A DNA stretch of 46,085 nucleotides, from contig NZ_JAEVHM010000029.1 in NCBI RefSeq assembly GCF_016802865.1, positions 1 to 46,085 of the forward strand, written 5' to 3'. The translations under genes and the position numbers were made by a program. The notes below the pieces were generated by a model. It was not told the DNA's origin and did no database searches. It saw nothing but the letters and a program-made list of their open reading frames with translations. Source of the stretch: Micromonospora parastrephiae (GTDB taxonomy: Bacteria > Actinomycetota > Actinomycetes > Mycobacteriales > Micromonosporaceae). Shown here one piece after another: positions 1-8,576 of this stretch (the stretch's first letter is position 1; every line of letters starts with the position of its first letter).

Positions 1-94
1 TCCATATGGTATGTATGCTTGCTGACCGAGACCTGCCCCTCCAACTCATGCCATCCACCCTTTCGCCGGGTGACGCTGGCCAGATCGGAGTGAC

Positions 95-525
95 ATGGGC
101 TGCTCACACGCTCAGGACTGCCCCCTCTTTCCCCTGCTCAACGCAAGCTTGCGCGACTGGCGCAACCACTACTGCGACAGTGAACAGGGCTGGCTGACGT
201 GCGCTCGGTACGAGCTGGCTTGTCCAGGCCAGCTCGTACCGATCACGCTCCTGCCAAACGGAGCCGACGCGCTGTATCTGGGGCGCCTACCCGCCGGTGT
301 GGGGTCAGACACCGCACGCCCGACATCCCCGTCACGGCTCGCTCGGGGTCGTCGCAGCGGTTCGAGCCGGTGCCGGCCCGGGAGCTCAACCCGCTACCGG
401 CACCCGCTCAAGGCTTCAACATCCGGCCACCGGCACAGGGTCCGGACCCCTCCAGAACCCCATCGACCCCAGCAGGGGCCCGGTGGTGGACCCGACTCGC
501 AGAGTGGATTGTAGGTCCCCCATGA
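95..525 (+). CDS. Small Cys-containing protein upstream of YeeE pair, apparently frameshifted
   Basis: Two overlapping open frames look like halves of one gene. The first (from ATG 95) has a protein-like N-terminus with five Cys residues, a YCDSE motif, a CARYEL motif and a VPITLLPNG motif. The second is open from 199 and ends with a convincing C-terminus (ARWWTRLAEWIVGPP). Its stop TGA at 523-525 overlaps the ATG of the next gene in an ATGA arrangement, which is typical of translational coupling. A single-base shift somewhere between about 300 and 500 would join the two frames. I do not recognise a characterised family. Its place directly before two thiosulfate-transporter-like genes suggests a sulfur-related role, but that is inference. 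It could instead be two unrelated chance frames. Confidence 0.4.
205..242. repeat. Perfect 15-bp inverted repeat, 8-nt loop
   Basis: TCGGTACGAGCTGGC at 205-219 is matched exactly by its reverse complement at 228-242, with a loop of 8 nt (220-227). It lies inside the coding part of the small Cys-containing gene. No T-run follows, so it is not a standard terminator. Confidence 0.75.
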
Positions 526-1178
526 CTCAATACTGGCCCTGGTGGGCGGGGGCTGCCGGGCTCGCCCTCACCACCATCAACTACGCCGTCACGACCGATC
601 GATCCTTCGGCGTGTCCGGTGCGTGGGACCGCGTGCTGCACTGGCGCGCCGAACGCCGTGTCGAACGCGTGAACGCCCGGGTCGCTGACGAACGTGTCCT
701 CACCGCGGCTCTCGCCGCAGCTACTGCCGACCAGTTCGGAGCCGGTTCGGCTGCGCCTGCTGCGCATCCCACCCCGCACGGCGACGCGCGGGCACCGCGA
801 CAGGACGGGCGACCACCTGCCGCGCCGAGCTTCTCACTGGCGAGTCTGCTCCCGGCGCCCTTGGTCAGCCAGGTCGCCCTGCTCCTGTCGATTTTCGTCG
901 GCGGGTGGGTAGCGGCGGTTACCGCCGGCCGATTCCAGCTCCGCCTCGACATGGGCGACGCCTTCGGCCAGATCGTGACCGACAAACCGATTGCAATGAT
1001 CGGCGCGCTCTTCATCGGCGGTGTACTCGTCGGCTTCGGCACCCGTCTCGCCGGAGGGTGCAGCAGCGGTCACGGACTCAATGGCTGTGGGCGGCTACAG
1101 CCGGTCAGCATCGTCGCGACTGCCATCTTCTTCGGCACCGGCGTCCTCGTGTCGTTCCTGCTGTGGAAGGTGATCTGA
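522..1178 (+). CDS. YeeE/YedE family sulfur transport protein, first half
   Basis: The 218-residue membrane protein starts at ATG 522 and overlaps the end of the preceding small gene by 4 nt. After an N-terminal hydrophobic segment and a charged, Ala/Pro-rich cytoplasmic stretch (about residues 35-105) come about three membrane segments. The C-terminal region carries the GGCSSGHG motif, the hallmark of YeeE/YedE (DUF395) proteins, where conserved Cys residues relay thiosulfate in TsuA-type transporters. The stop overlaps the next start (TGATG), so the two half proteins are translationally coupled. In this family a split pair commonly forms one transporter. The assignment is firm at family level; the exact substrate is inferred. 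Confidence 0.85.
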   Translation: MTQYWPWWAGAAGLALTTINYAVTTDRSFGVSGAWDRVLHWRAERRVERVNARVADERVLTAALAAATADQFGAGSAAPAAHPTPHGDARAPRQDGRPPAAPSFSLASLLPAPLVSQVALLLSIFVGGWVAAVTAGRFQLRLDMGDAFGQIVTDKPIAMIGALFIGGVLVGFGTRLAGGCSSGHGLNGCGRLQPVSIVATAIFFGTGVLVSFLLWKVI

Positions 1179-1594
1179 TGCGTACCCGGGGCGGGATAGT
1201 CGTCGCTAACGTCATCGCTGGGCTGGCGCTCGGCTTCACCGTCGCGAACATCGGGTTCGGTGACTACGCCGAACTGAACCGTATGTTCACCTTCCAGGAT
1301 CTTCGTATGCTCCTGGCCTTCGCCGGCGCCGTAGCGATCATCGTCGTGGTATTCGCCGTATTGCGCGTCCGCCGCACCCCAGGTCGCATCCACGCCGGCG
1401 TGATCCCCGGCGCAATCTTGTTTGGCTCGGGCTGGGCGATCTCGGGTGGCTGCCCGGCGATCCCCATCGTCCAGGTCGCCAGCGGGTACCTCCCCGCCTT
1501 GGTCACGATCGCCGGCATAGTCGTCGGCATCCGGCTCTGCCGCTGGGCCAACATGAGGTACTTCCACCTCGACAGCGGATCCTGCCAGCGGTAG
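1178..1594 (+). CDS. YeeE/YedE family sulfur transport protein, second half
   Basis: The 138-residue membrane protein starts at ATG 1178, sharing its A with the stop of the preceding gene. Four hydrophobic segments are visible. The family motif appears as SGWAISGGCP near residues 85-95, with the conserved Cys-Pro. With the upstream half it should make one complete YeeE-type sulfur-compound (probably thiosulfate) channel in the cytoplasmic membrane. The last 20 residues (CRWANMRYFHLDSGSCQR region) are polar. No rhodanese or ArsR-type regulator, often linked to such pairs, is visible in the window. Confidence 0.85.
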   Translation: MRTRGGIVVANVIAGLALGFTVANIGFGDYAELNRMFTFQDLRMLLAFAGAVAIIVVVFAVLRVRRTPGRIHAGVIPGAILFGSGWAISGGCPAIPIVQVASGYLPALVTIAGIVVGIRLCRWANMRYFHLDSGSCQR

Positions 1595-1904
1595 CCGAAC
1601 GCGATCGACTCGAGCTTCTCGTGGGTTCGAATCTCCTTGTTCCCCGCAGGTGCCTGGGTCCTGAATCTGGGCCGGCCTGGTTGTGCGGTTTGCTGGCGAG
1701 CAATCCTTCGCGCGACCACGCCGCGGCACGCCCTGTGTCCACGATCAGTCCCTGCCGAGCAGCCCGGTGCACCGAGGTCGTCCACCGCGCGGCTGTGCTC
1801 CTCGTCGACTCGCAGAAGACCGACCGGATCCTTCCGTCGCCACCTTCTCAGAGCGTCACCGTATTCCTCGCCGGACACCGGCCGCCGGTGTGGGACGACA
1901 TGGC
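1595..1904. other. Non-coding interval, no gene recognised
   Basis: About 310 nt lie between the YeeE pair and the terminator of the M14 peptidase gene. Open frames exist on both strands, but none has a ribosome binding site or recognisable product. A minus-strand stretch near 1800-1870 (reading GEEYGDALRRWRRKDP) looks protein-like and may be a relic. Confidence 0.4.
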
Positions 1905-1940
1905 GAGGTCCCCGCACCCACACCGCGGGACGGGGACCTC
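1905..1940 (-). terminator. Hairpin terminator of the M14 peptidase gene
   Basis: GAGGTCCCCG (1905-1914) pairs perfectly with CGGGGACCTC (1931-1940) across a 16-nt loop. It lies 8 nt beyond the stop codon of the minus-strand peptidase gene. It has no clear U-tract, as is common in high-GC actinobacteria. Confidence 0.65.
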
Positions 1941-1948
1941 CCGAGCGA

Positions 1949-3982
1949 TCAGTTCAGCCGCGCCGACGCGGAGTCCAGCCCTCCCCGGACGCTGACAGCC
2001 TGCACCGTGATGGTGTCGGTGGCGGCCTTGACGACCCGCAGGCGGATTTTCTGCCGGTCACCCCCGTCCAGATAGAACTGGGGTGCGGTTCCGACGGCGC
2101 GCGCGCCCTCCACCTTCACGGTGTCCGGAGCGACAATCTTGATCTCCTTCGCCTGCTCGAGAGCTGTCGGGATGCGGCCGGTGTTCCGGACCGAAGCCGT
2201 GATCTCGTGCGTCGCTCCGTCACCCTGAGCGCCCTTGAGCTTCTTGACCTTCACGTCGCTGAGGTCGACCTGCGGCAGGGACTCGGTCAGATACAGGTTG
2301 AACCGGGCCTGGTTGGTGGCCCACCCGCCGATCAGATCGGCCGAAGGGTTCTGCGACCAGAACTTCGGGTTGATGCCGCCGATCTCGACCGCCCCCAGCT
2401 TCGGGTGCTCCACCTTCGTCCACGGCAGGAAGCAGTTCGTCCGCCCGTTCTCGGCGCACCACCGTGACCGCTCCCAGTCGGCGTACCTGCCGTCCTTGTC
2501 GTAGTCGGTGAAGTCACCACCGTTCCAGATCTCGTCGCCGTACCAGATGGCGCCGTACTGGAAGTAGCCGAAGTCGGGGCCGTGCCCGAACAGCGGCGTC
2601 GGCTCGCCACCGTTGCGGGTGGCGTAGTCGATGTAGACGCTCCCGGCATGCCGATAGCCGGTGAACGAGACCCCCGCCTTGTCGAAGTGCTCGTAGAGCT
2701 TGCGATCGGTCGAGTACATGCACTCGACGGGATCGCAGGTCGAGGGCCCCCGCAGATGCATGGGCACCCGGGTGTCCATGCTGTTGACGGCGCCGATGTT
2801 GGTGTGCGACATCAGCCAGGTGTAGACGTGCCGGGTCTCCGGCTCGGACAACGGGTACTCGCCGGCGCCGCCCTGCGTCAGGTTCCGGTCGGTGGCGTCG
2901 TCCTCCGGCATGACGTGCCAGTTGTACGGGTAGTTGCGGTGCAGGTCCAGGCCGCCGATACCGTCCTCGTCGTAGCGACCGTCGCCGTCGTTGTCCGTAC
3001 CCTCGGAGAACATCAGGTAGTCGCCCTTGCCCGCGCCGACGTTGAGCATGGCGTTCCTGGCCGGGTCCCGCTCGTCGACGACGTGCGTCCCCTTGCCTGC
3101 GCCGACGTACTGGCGCATCTGGCTCAGGTACCCGTCACCGTTGAGGTCCTCACCCGGATCCTCGTCGCGCTTGCCGTCCCCGTCGTTGTCGTACGGCCGC
3201 ACCGTCGACCGGTTGGTCTGGGCGGTGTACAGGTACATGTCGTGCCCGTCCGGGTTGTTGACCGGACGGATGTACACGGTTTTCTCCTTGAGCAGCTTGT
3301 CGACCTTCTGGTCGCGGCCGGCCTGCGTGATGAGGTGGTGCGCCAGCCACAGCGAGCTCTCGGCCGACGAGACCTCGCCGGAGTGCCGGTTTCCCTCGAA
3401 GTAGGCCGCCGGCTTGTCGGTGTCCGCGCCGGTGGACTTGTCCGTGATGGTCACCTGGTAGATCGGCTGGCCGCTGAAGCTCTCCCCGACGATGTGCAGG
3501 TCGACGATGTCGGGTCGTTCGTGTGCCCACTTCCGCAGCCACCATTGGATCTCGATGCCGGTGTGGTAGTGGTCGAAGTCCATCTGGCCGGGGTTCTTCG
3601 GCTGCACCTGGTCGTACTTGACGACCTTGAACGTGCTCTCGCCGTCTCGTTGGCCGGCGATGGTGATGGTGGGGGACGTGGGGGTCACGCTGCCGGGGAA
3701 CGGCCCCGGATCCTGCGGCGGCTGCAGGCCGACGGTGTAGGTGGGGGTCGAGGAGAGGGCCGCGCCGCCGAGGAGGCCCGCGCGGTCCGAGCCCCAGAGG
3801 GGCGTGGCACCGAGGACGAGGGCCCCCGTTGCCAGGGCCGCCACCACGAAGAGCAGGCGCGGGCGTCGGCGGAGGTGCTTGCTCCCCAGCGACCGCTGAA
3901 CGGCGACAGAGTGAGGGGAGGCTGGTGACTGACCGGATGAGGGCTGTCGAACGTCGGAACCCAAGGCAATCTCCCGTGTCAC
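1949..3982 (-). CDS. Secreted M14-family zinc carboxypeptidase
   Basis: The product is about 677 residues with a basic N-terminus (HLRRRPR) and a hydrophobic signal or anchor segment near residues 40-60. The M14 zinc motif HSGE (H200, E203) and the late catalytic segment EIGGINPKFWSQNP are clear. Calcium-binding-like DxDGDGxxDED repeats are interspersed (DNDGDGKRDED, DNDGDGRYDED, DYDKDGRYADWE). The C-terminal 130 residues look like an Ig/FN3-type domain. The usual third zinc-ligand segment (NxHT in relatives) reads NSMDTR here, with Asp at the His position. No ATG fits the start. GTG 3982 is used here; TTG 3964, preceded by GGGAG at good spacing, is an equally good choice. The enzyme should act outside the cell on peptides. 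Confidence 0.85.
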   Translation of the reverse strand: MTREIALGSDVRQPSSGQSPASPHSVAVQRSLGSKHLRRRPRLLFVVAALATGALVLGATPLWGSDRAGLLGGAALSSTPTYTVGLQPPQDPGPFPGSVTPTSPTITIAGQRDGESTFKVVKYDQVQPKNPGQMDFDHYHTGIEIQWWLRKWAHERPDIVDLHIVGESFSGQPIYQVTITDKSTGADTDKPAAYFEGNRHSGEVSSAESSLWLAHHLITQAGRDQKVDKLLKEKTVYIRPVNNPDGHDMYLYTAQTNRSTVRPYDNDGDGKRDEDPGEDLNGDGYLSQMRQYVGAGKGTHVVDERDPARNAMLNVGAGKGDYLMFSEGTDNDGDGRYDEDGIGGLDLHRNYPYNWHVMPEDDATDRNLTQGGAGEYPLSEPETRHVYTWLMSHTNIGAVNSMDTRVPMHLRGPSTCDPVECMYSTDRKLYEHFDKAGVSFTGYRHAGSVYIDYATRNGGEPTPLFGHGPDFGYFQYGAIWYGDEIWNGGDFTDYDKDGRYADWERSRWCAENGRTNCFLPWTKVEHPKLGAVEIGGINPKFWSQNPSADLIGGWATNQARFNLYLTESLPQVDLSDVKVKKLKGAQGDGATHEITASVRNTGRIPTALEQAKEIKIVAPDTVKVEGARAVGTAPQFYLDGGDRQKIRLRVVKAATDTITVQAVSVRGGLDSASARLN

Positions 3983-4026
3983 GTGGTGCGTGCCCGCGCG
4001 TAGGCAGGGGCAGCTACGTTCTGTGA

Positions 4027-4038
4027 GGGTTGCAACCC
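4027..4038. promoter_or_regulatory. LacI-type operator candidate GGGTTGCAACCC
   Basis: This is a perfect 12-bp palindrome just downstream of the predicted start point of the peptidase promoter, in its 5' leader. A palindrome with a central TTGCAA fits operators of LacI/GntR-type regulators, but no binding protein is encoded nearby. Confidence 0.45.
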
Positions 4039-4060
4039 ACTGGGTACTCGAGTTGGGATC

Positions 4061-4089
4061 ACCGTAATCGGTATGCAGATAGATGTAAA
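4061..4089 (-). promoter_or_regulatory. Promoter candidate for the M14 peptidase
   Basis: On the minus strand, TTTACA (complement of 4084-4089) and TACGGT (complement of 4061-4066) are separated by 17 nt. This gives a leader of roughly 70 nt to the GTG start. Confidence 0.45.
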
Positions 4090-4516
4090 TGCCTCTATGC
4101 CGTTGGCTCCTTACCTCCGGCGGCATCGGAGCAGCGTGACGGCGGTTGTCCCGTCCACGGTGAGGGCACCGCCCGGGGCGAGTTGGCACCGGGTTGGCAC
4201 CCGTCCGGTTGAAGCTGGCACCTCGGTACGGCTCGTCCCGTGACCGGCTTCGTTCCGGTGCACCCTGGCCCCGGGCCTGCCGTGGACGACATCCACCCCC
4301 GGTCGCATCCCCTTCGGCCACACCCGACCGCAATAAATCCTTTCCCACGGCGGAGCCAGCACCGTCGATGGCGTGGACGTGGAATTCGCCGACCATCGAC
4401 AGGACCGTCCAATGAGCCCGGCGGCCGAGTTTCCGCCCGGCCCGTCAGCGCCAGGGATGCCCGCTGTTCGAGCGTGTTCGGTGGTGGCCGAATCGGCTCA
4501 GTCTTGTCGATATCTA

Positions 4517-4546
4517 TTGACATCGCTGCCGGAACAACGTTGGAAT
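4517..4546 (+). promoter_or_regulatory. Promoter candidate for the GH2 gene
   Basis: A perfect -35 TTGACA (4517-4522) is followed after 18 nt by TGGAAT (4541-4546). The leader to ATG 4692 would be about 140 nt. Confidence 0.4.
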
Positions 4547-4691
4547 GTGTTCAGCCGTGACCTGCGCGTGGGGGGATCAGGCAGCGGGCACGTCCCGCCC
4601 CGGGAACATCGACCAGTGACCCGACCGCCCACCCTCGGAGCGCACCACTGGCAGCCGCCGCCCCCGTCCGCACTCCCGAAGGGCCGACCGC

Positions 4692-7220
4692 ATGACCCGA
4701 CGCGCCTCCAGCCGACGCTGGCCATTCCTCGCCTTCGCCACCGCGGCCGTCCTGGTCGCGACCACAGCGCCGACCGCCGCGACCGCCGCGCCTCAACCCG
4801 ACGCCCACACCGGTTGGACGAAGGGAACACCGCCGCTCTCCACGCCGTGGACGGATGACGTCTCACCCACCAACGCGCTGCCCGAATATCCGCGGCCGCA
4901 GCTGACCCGGCCCCGCTGGCAGAACCTCAACGGCGTGTGGGAGTTCGCCGGTGCGGCCGCCGGCGAGGCTCCGCCGGTCGGCGAGCAGCTGGCCGAGCGG
5001 GTGTTGGTGCCCTACCCCATCGAGTCGGCCCTCTCCGGCATCCAACGGCACGAGGACCGGATGTGGTACCGCCGGACCTTCACCGTGCCCGAGCGGTGGC
5101 AGGTCGGCCGGGGCCAGCGCCTGGTGCTGCACTTCGGCGCGGTCGACTACGACTCGAAGGTGTGGGTCAACGGCCACCAGGTGGCGACGCACCGGGGCGG
5201 CTACGACGGCTTCGACGCCGATGTCACCGACGCACTGCGGCCCGGCGGGCAGCAGGAGCTGATCGTCTGGGCCGAGGACCTGACCGACGCGACGTTCCAG
5301 CCGATCGGCAAACAGCGCCGGGTCGGCGACCGGGGCATCTTCTACCAGGGCAGTTCCGGCATCTGGCAGACGGTCTGGATGGAGCCCGTCTCGGCCACGG
5401 GCGCCATCGACTCGCTGAACCTGACGCCCGACCTGGGCGACAAGTCCCTGCGGTTGCGCGCGAACCCCACATCCGGGGCCGAGGGCCTCACCGTGGAGGC
5501 CGTGGCGTACGACGGACGCAAGGCCGTCGCGCGCGTCTCCGGTCCGGCCGGGACCGACCTGACGATGCCCATCGCCAAGCCCAAGCTGTGGTCACCCGAC
5601 TCGCCCTTCCTCTACAACCTCCGGGTACGCCTGTTCGACGGCCGCAAGCGGGTCGACGAGGTCGGCTCCTACTTCGGGATGCGCGAGATCGGCAAGGCGA
5701 AGGGCGCCGACGGCAAGCTTCGCATGACGTTGAACGGCAAGATCCTGTTCCACATGTCCACCCTCGACCAGGGCTTCTGGCCCGACGGGCTGAACACCGC
5801 ACCGACGGACGAGGCGTTGCGCTTCGACCTGGAGCAGCACAAGGTGCTCGGCTTCAACACCGTCCGCAAGCACATCAAGGTCGAGCCCGGCCGCTGGTAC
5901 TACTGGGCGGACCGGCTGGGGCTGATGGTGTGGCAGGACATGCCCGCGACGAAGCCCGGCCGCCCGACGGTCGAGTGGCAGCGGCAGTGGGAATCCGAGC
6001 TGGGCGAGATGATCCGGGAACACGCCGCCCATCCGTCGATCGTGGTGTGGGTGCCGTTCAACGAGGGCTGGGGTGAGTGGGACCGGGGCGCCACCGGCCG
6101 CATCGCCGACTCGGTGAAGCAGCAGGACCCGACCCGGCTCGTCAACGCGCACAGCGGTGTGAACTGCTGCGACTCCCTCGGGGACTCCGGACGCGGGGAC
6201 ATCATCGACCACCACCAGTACCTCGGTCCGGCGTCGCCACTGCCCACCGCCGACCGGGTGGCCGTCGACGGAGAGCACGGCGGAATGGGCCTCGAGGTCG
6301 ACGGTCACATGTGGTTCGGCGAGGGCGGCGCGTACTGGATGGCGCCGGACTCCGAAACGCTGACCCGACGGTACGTGGAGAACCAGCGCGACCTGCTGCG
6401 CATAGCGAACACCTGCGGGGTCTCGGCCGGCGTCTACACCCAGATCACCGACGTCGAGCACGAGGTCAACGGCTTCTTCACCTACGACCGCCGTGTCGAG
6501 AAGATGGACTTCGACCAGGTGCGCGCGGTGAACGAGGCGGTCATCCGCTCGGCCGACGGTACCAGTGCGAACGTTCCGCCGCCGCCGCCCGGCACGCCCG
6601 GCCTCACCGGAGTCGGCTACTGGCCGCTGGACGAGAATGCCGGCGACACGGCCAACGACGAGGCGGGCAACAATGACGGCCGGCTGGTCGCCGCGCCCAC
6701 CTGGACGGCCGGCAGGACGGGTTCGGGCCTGCTGTTCAACGGCAGCAACCAGTACGTCGACACCGGCAAAACCATCCTCGACACCACCGCCAGCTACTCG
6801 GCCTCGGCGTGGGTGCGGCTCGACAGCGCGGGTGGCGCCTTCCAGACGGTGGTCAGCCAGGACGGCGCCTCGAACAGCGCCTTCTACCTGCAGTACTCGG
6901 GCGCTGACCGACGGTTCGCGATGAGCTTCGCCGGGGTGCGGGCCCTCGCGCCGACCACCCCGGTCGCCGGGCAGTGGTACCACCTCGTCGGCGTGCGGGA
7001 CGCGGCAACGGGCCAGCTGCGCCTCTACGTCGACGGGCAACTCGCCGGGCAGGCGAGCGCCTGCCTCGGTGACGGTTCCACCAGGCCCCTGGTCATCGGC
7101 CGCGGCAAGTTCGGCGGCAACCCCGTCGACTACTTCGACGGCACGATCGACCAGGTGCACGTCTACGACCGCGCGCTGAGCGCCGCCGAAGTGACGGCGC
7201 TCTACGAGTCCGGAAAGTAG
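4692..7220 (+). CDS. Secreted glycoside hydrolase family 2 protein with LamG domain
   Basis: The 842-residue product has a signal peptide with a basic start (MTRRASSRRW), a hydrophobic core and an ATAAP cleavage region near residue 33. A GH2 jelly-roll sugar-binding domain (about 50-220, motifs WYRRTF and WVNG), an Ig-like domain and a TIM barrel (about 330-640) follow. N457-E458 in FNEGW is the probable acid/base, and E528 in GEHGG is the probable nucleophile. A Pro-rich linker (about 630) leads to a C-terminal LamG/concanavalin-like domain (about 640-840, starting GYWPLDENAGD). This GH2 subgroup contains beta-galactosidase-like and glucuronidase-like enzymes, so the substrate is not determined. 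The gene diverges from the M14 peptidase and has a strong hairpin downstream. Confidence 0.9.
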   Translation: MTRRASSRRWPFLAFATAAVLVATTAPTAATAAPQPDAHTGWTKGTPPLSTPWTDDVSPTNALPEYPRPQLTRPRWQNLNGVWEFAGAAAGEAPPVGEQLAERVLVPYPIESALSGIQRHEDRMWYRRTFTVPERWQVGRGQRLVLHFGAVDYDSKVWVNGHQVATHRGGYDGFDADVTDALRPGGQQELIVWAEDLTDATFQPIGKQRRVGDRGIFYQGSSGIWQTVWMEPVSATGAIDSLNLTPDLGDKSLRLRANPTSGAEGLTVEAVAYDGRKAVARVSGPAGTDLTMPIAKPKLWSPDSPFLYNLRVRLFDGRKRVDEVGSYFGMREIGKAKGADGKLRMTLNGKILFHMSTLDQGFWPDGLNTAPTDEALRFDLEQHKVLGFNTVRKHIKVEPGRWYYWADRLGLMVWQDMPATKPGRPTVEWQRQWESELGEMIREHAAHPSIVVWVPFNEGWGEWDRGATGRIADSVKQQDPTRLVNAHSGVNCCDSLGDSGRGDIIDHHQYLGPASPLPTADRVAVDGEHGGMGLEVDGHMWFGEGGAYWMAPDSETLTRRYVENQRDLLRIANTCGVSAGVYTQITDVEHEVNGFFTYDRRVEKMDFDQVRAVNEAVIRSADGTSANVPPPPPGTPGLTGVGYWPLDENAGDTANDEAGNNDGRLVAAPTWTAGRTGSGLLFNGSNQYVDTGKTILDTTASYSASAWVRLDSAGGAFQTVVSQDGASNSAFYLQYSGADRRFAMSFAGVRALAPTTPVAGQWYHLVGVRDAATGQLRLYVDGQLAGQASACLGDGSTRPLVIGRGKFGGNPVDYFDGTIDQVHVYDRALSAAEVTALYESGK

Positions 7221-7233
7221 CACCGCGGGTTTC

Positions 7234-7263
7234 CCGGGAGGGGGCCACGACGCCCCCTCCCGG
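7234..7263 (+). terminator. Terminator of the GH2 gene
   Basis: A perfect 12-bp stem, CCGGGAGGGGGC (7234-7245) with GCCCCCTCCCGG (7252-7263), and a 6-nt loop lie 14 nt after the stop codon. Confidence 0.8.
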
Positions 7264-7501
7264 CCCGTGCCGCGAGGACGCCGCCGCCGACGGCGATCTA
7301 GGGATCGGGTACGCCTCGAATCGATCACCCGGTGAGGCGCCCACTCCGAGCGCCGCGTTTTTCGGTGCCCGCCATGCCATGAGGAACCAGCGCCACCTTT
7401 GCCCGCCTCGACACACGTAGGCGTGGCCGCCTGGGCGAAACCCTTCACGAGTACGAACATGCCGCGTGACCTGTGCGGACGAGTTTCCGGCAAGTGCAGG
7501 G

Positions 7502-8332
7502 TCAGGCGGGCCGGGCGCGGGCGTAGACGTCGCCCGAGTTGGCCTCGTGGGGTAACTCCCGCAGGTACGCCGCCACCTCGCCCGCCGGCCGCCAGCCATC
7601 AAGGGCGAACGCCATCTCGTCGCCGAGCGCCACGGTGAACGTGGTGAAGCCCAGCCGGGTGAGCCGGTCCAGGCAGTGCGCGGCCAGGTCCCGTTCGATG
7701 GTGGTGAACTCGAAGGACAGCGCCGGCAGGGGGCGGCTCAATCCGGCCAGCACGGCGTCCTCGAACCCCTCCACGTCGATTTTCACGAAGCCCGGCACGC
7801 CGTGCGCCGCGACCAGGGTGTCGAGTGTGGTTCCGGCCACCTCGATCTCGACGTCCCAGATCTCGTCCTCCCAGCCGCCGGCCCCACCGGCGGCCCGCAG
7901 GAAGCCCGGCGACGCCGTGGAGATCGTCGGGTTCGCCGAGTTGACGTGCAGCCGCACCGGCCCGGTACACGCCCCGCACGCCGCCTCCACCACGGTCACC
8001 CGCTCGTCGTCCGCGTAGAGGGCGCGCAGCGCCCGGGTGCAGAGCGGTTGCGGCTCGACGGCCACCACGCGGGCGCCCAGCCGCCGGAAGCTGCCGAGCC
8101 GGTCGCCCACGTGCGCGCCGACGTCGAAGACCAGGTCTCCTGGGCGAACCAGGGGCGCGTAGAACGCGTCCATCGCCGCCTCGCGGGCCGGGTCGCCGTA
8201 GTACGCCTCCAGGGAGCGGCGCAACCCGGACAGGGTCGGGTCCGCCTTGAGTGCCTCCACCGCGCTGAGGTGATCGACCACTGGTCTGACCGTAGTCGCG
8301 TCCGGAGCAACGCGAGGGCGGTTCGCGTCCAT
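7502..8332 (-). CDS. FkbM family methyltransferase
   Basis: The product is 276 residues with ATG at 8332 chosen. Upstream in-frame sequence is low-complexity and comes from a hexanucleotide repeat, so a longer protein is unlikely. The SAM-binding motif I reads VFDVGAHVGDRLGSF (about residues 70-85), followed by VVAVEPQP for the acidic loop. FVKIDVEGFED (about 190) is the signature of FkbM-type methyltransferases. These usually O-methylate sugars or natural-product scaffolds in the cytosol; the substrate here is unknown. It has no biosynthetic neighbours and stands alone between a GH2 gene and a decayed hydrolase gene. Confidence 0.85.
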   Translation of the reverse strand: MDANRPRVAPDATTVRPVVDHLSAVEALKADPTLSGLRRSLEAYYGDPAREAAMDAFYAPLVRPGDLVFDVGAHVGDRLGSFRRLGARVVAVEPQPLCTRALRALYADDERVTVVEAACGACTGPVRLHVNSANPTISTASPGFLRAAGGAGGWEDEIWDVEIEVAGTTLDTLVAAHGVPGFVKIDVEGFEDAVLAGLSRPLPALSFEFTTIERDLAAHCLDRLTRLGFTTFTVALGDEMAFALDGWRPAGEVAAYLRELPHEANSGDVYARARPA

Positions 8333-8396
8333 TGGCCGGGCACCCCTGGATACCAGCCTCCTAGGATGGCGTAGGCGGGGATCGTGACCATCGTTT

Positions 8397-8441
<45 letters not shown>

Positions 8442-8576
8442 CAGCGACGCTGCGGCAGTAGGCCACCACGGCGACGGCCTCGGCGAGTGCCCGTCGGGCT
8501 CTGGCGAATCGTCCTGGGGGTCAAGGGGGTCGTCGGTTCGAATCGGCCGTCCCGACAGCGAGAGGGTTTCGGCAGG

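Larger units (their letters stand above)
3983..4691. other. Divergent promoter region between M14 peptidase and GH2 genes
   Basis: About 0.7 kb separates two divergent secreted-enzyme genes. It holds the promoter candidates and palindrome listed separately. Short GTTGGCACC-like direct repeats occur near 4180-4232. No credible gene is seen. Confidence 0.6.

Noticed and set aside
1610..1650. GGGTTCGAATCTCC resembling a tRNA T-arm
   Set aside because: The flanking bases do not form a T-stem and no cloverleaf halves are present.
2582..3928. Long plus-strand frame antisense to the peptidase gene
   Set aside because: Val/Arg-rich shadow produced by codon bias of the real minus-strand gene; no ribosome binding site.
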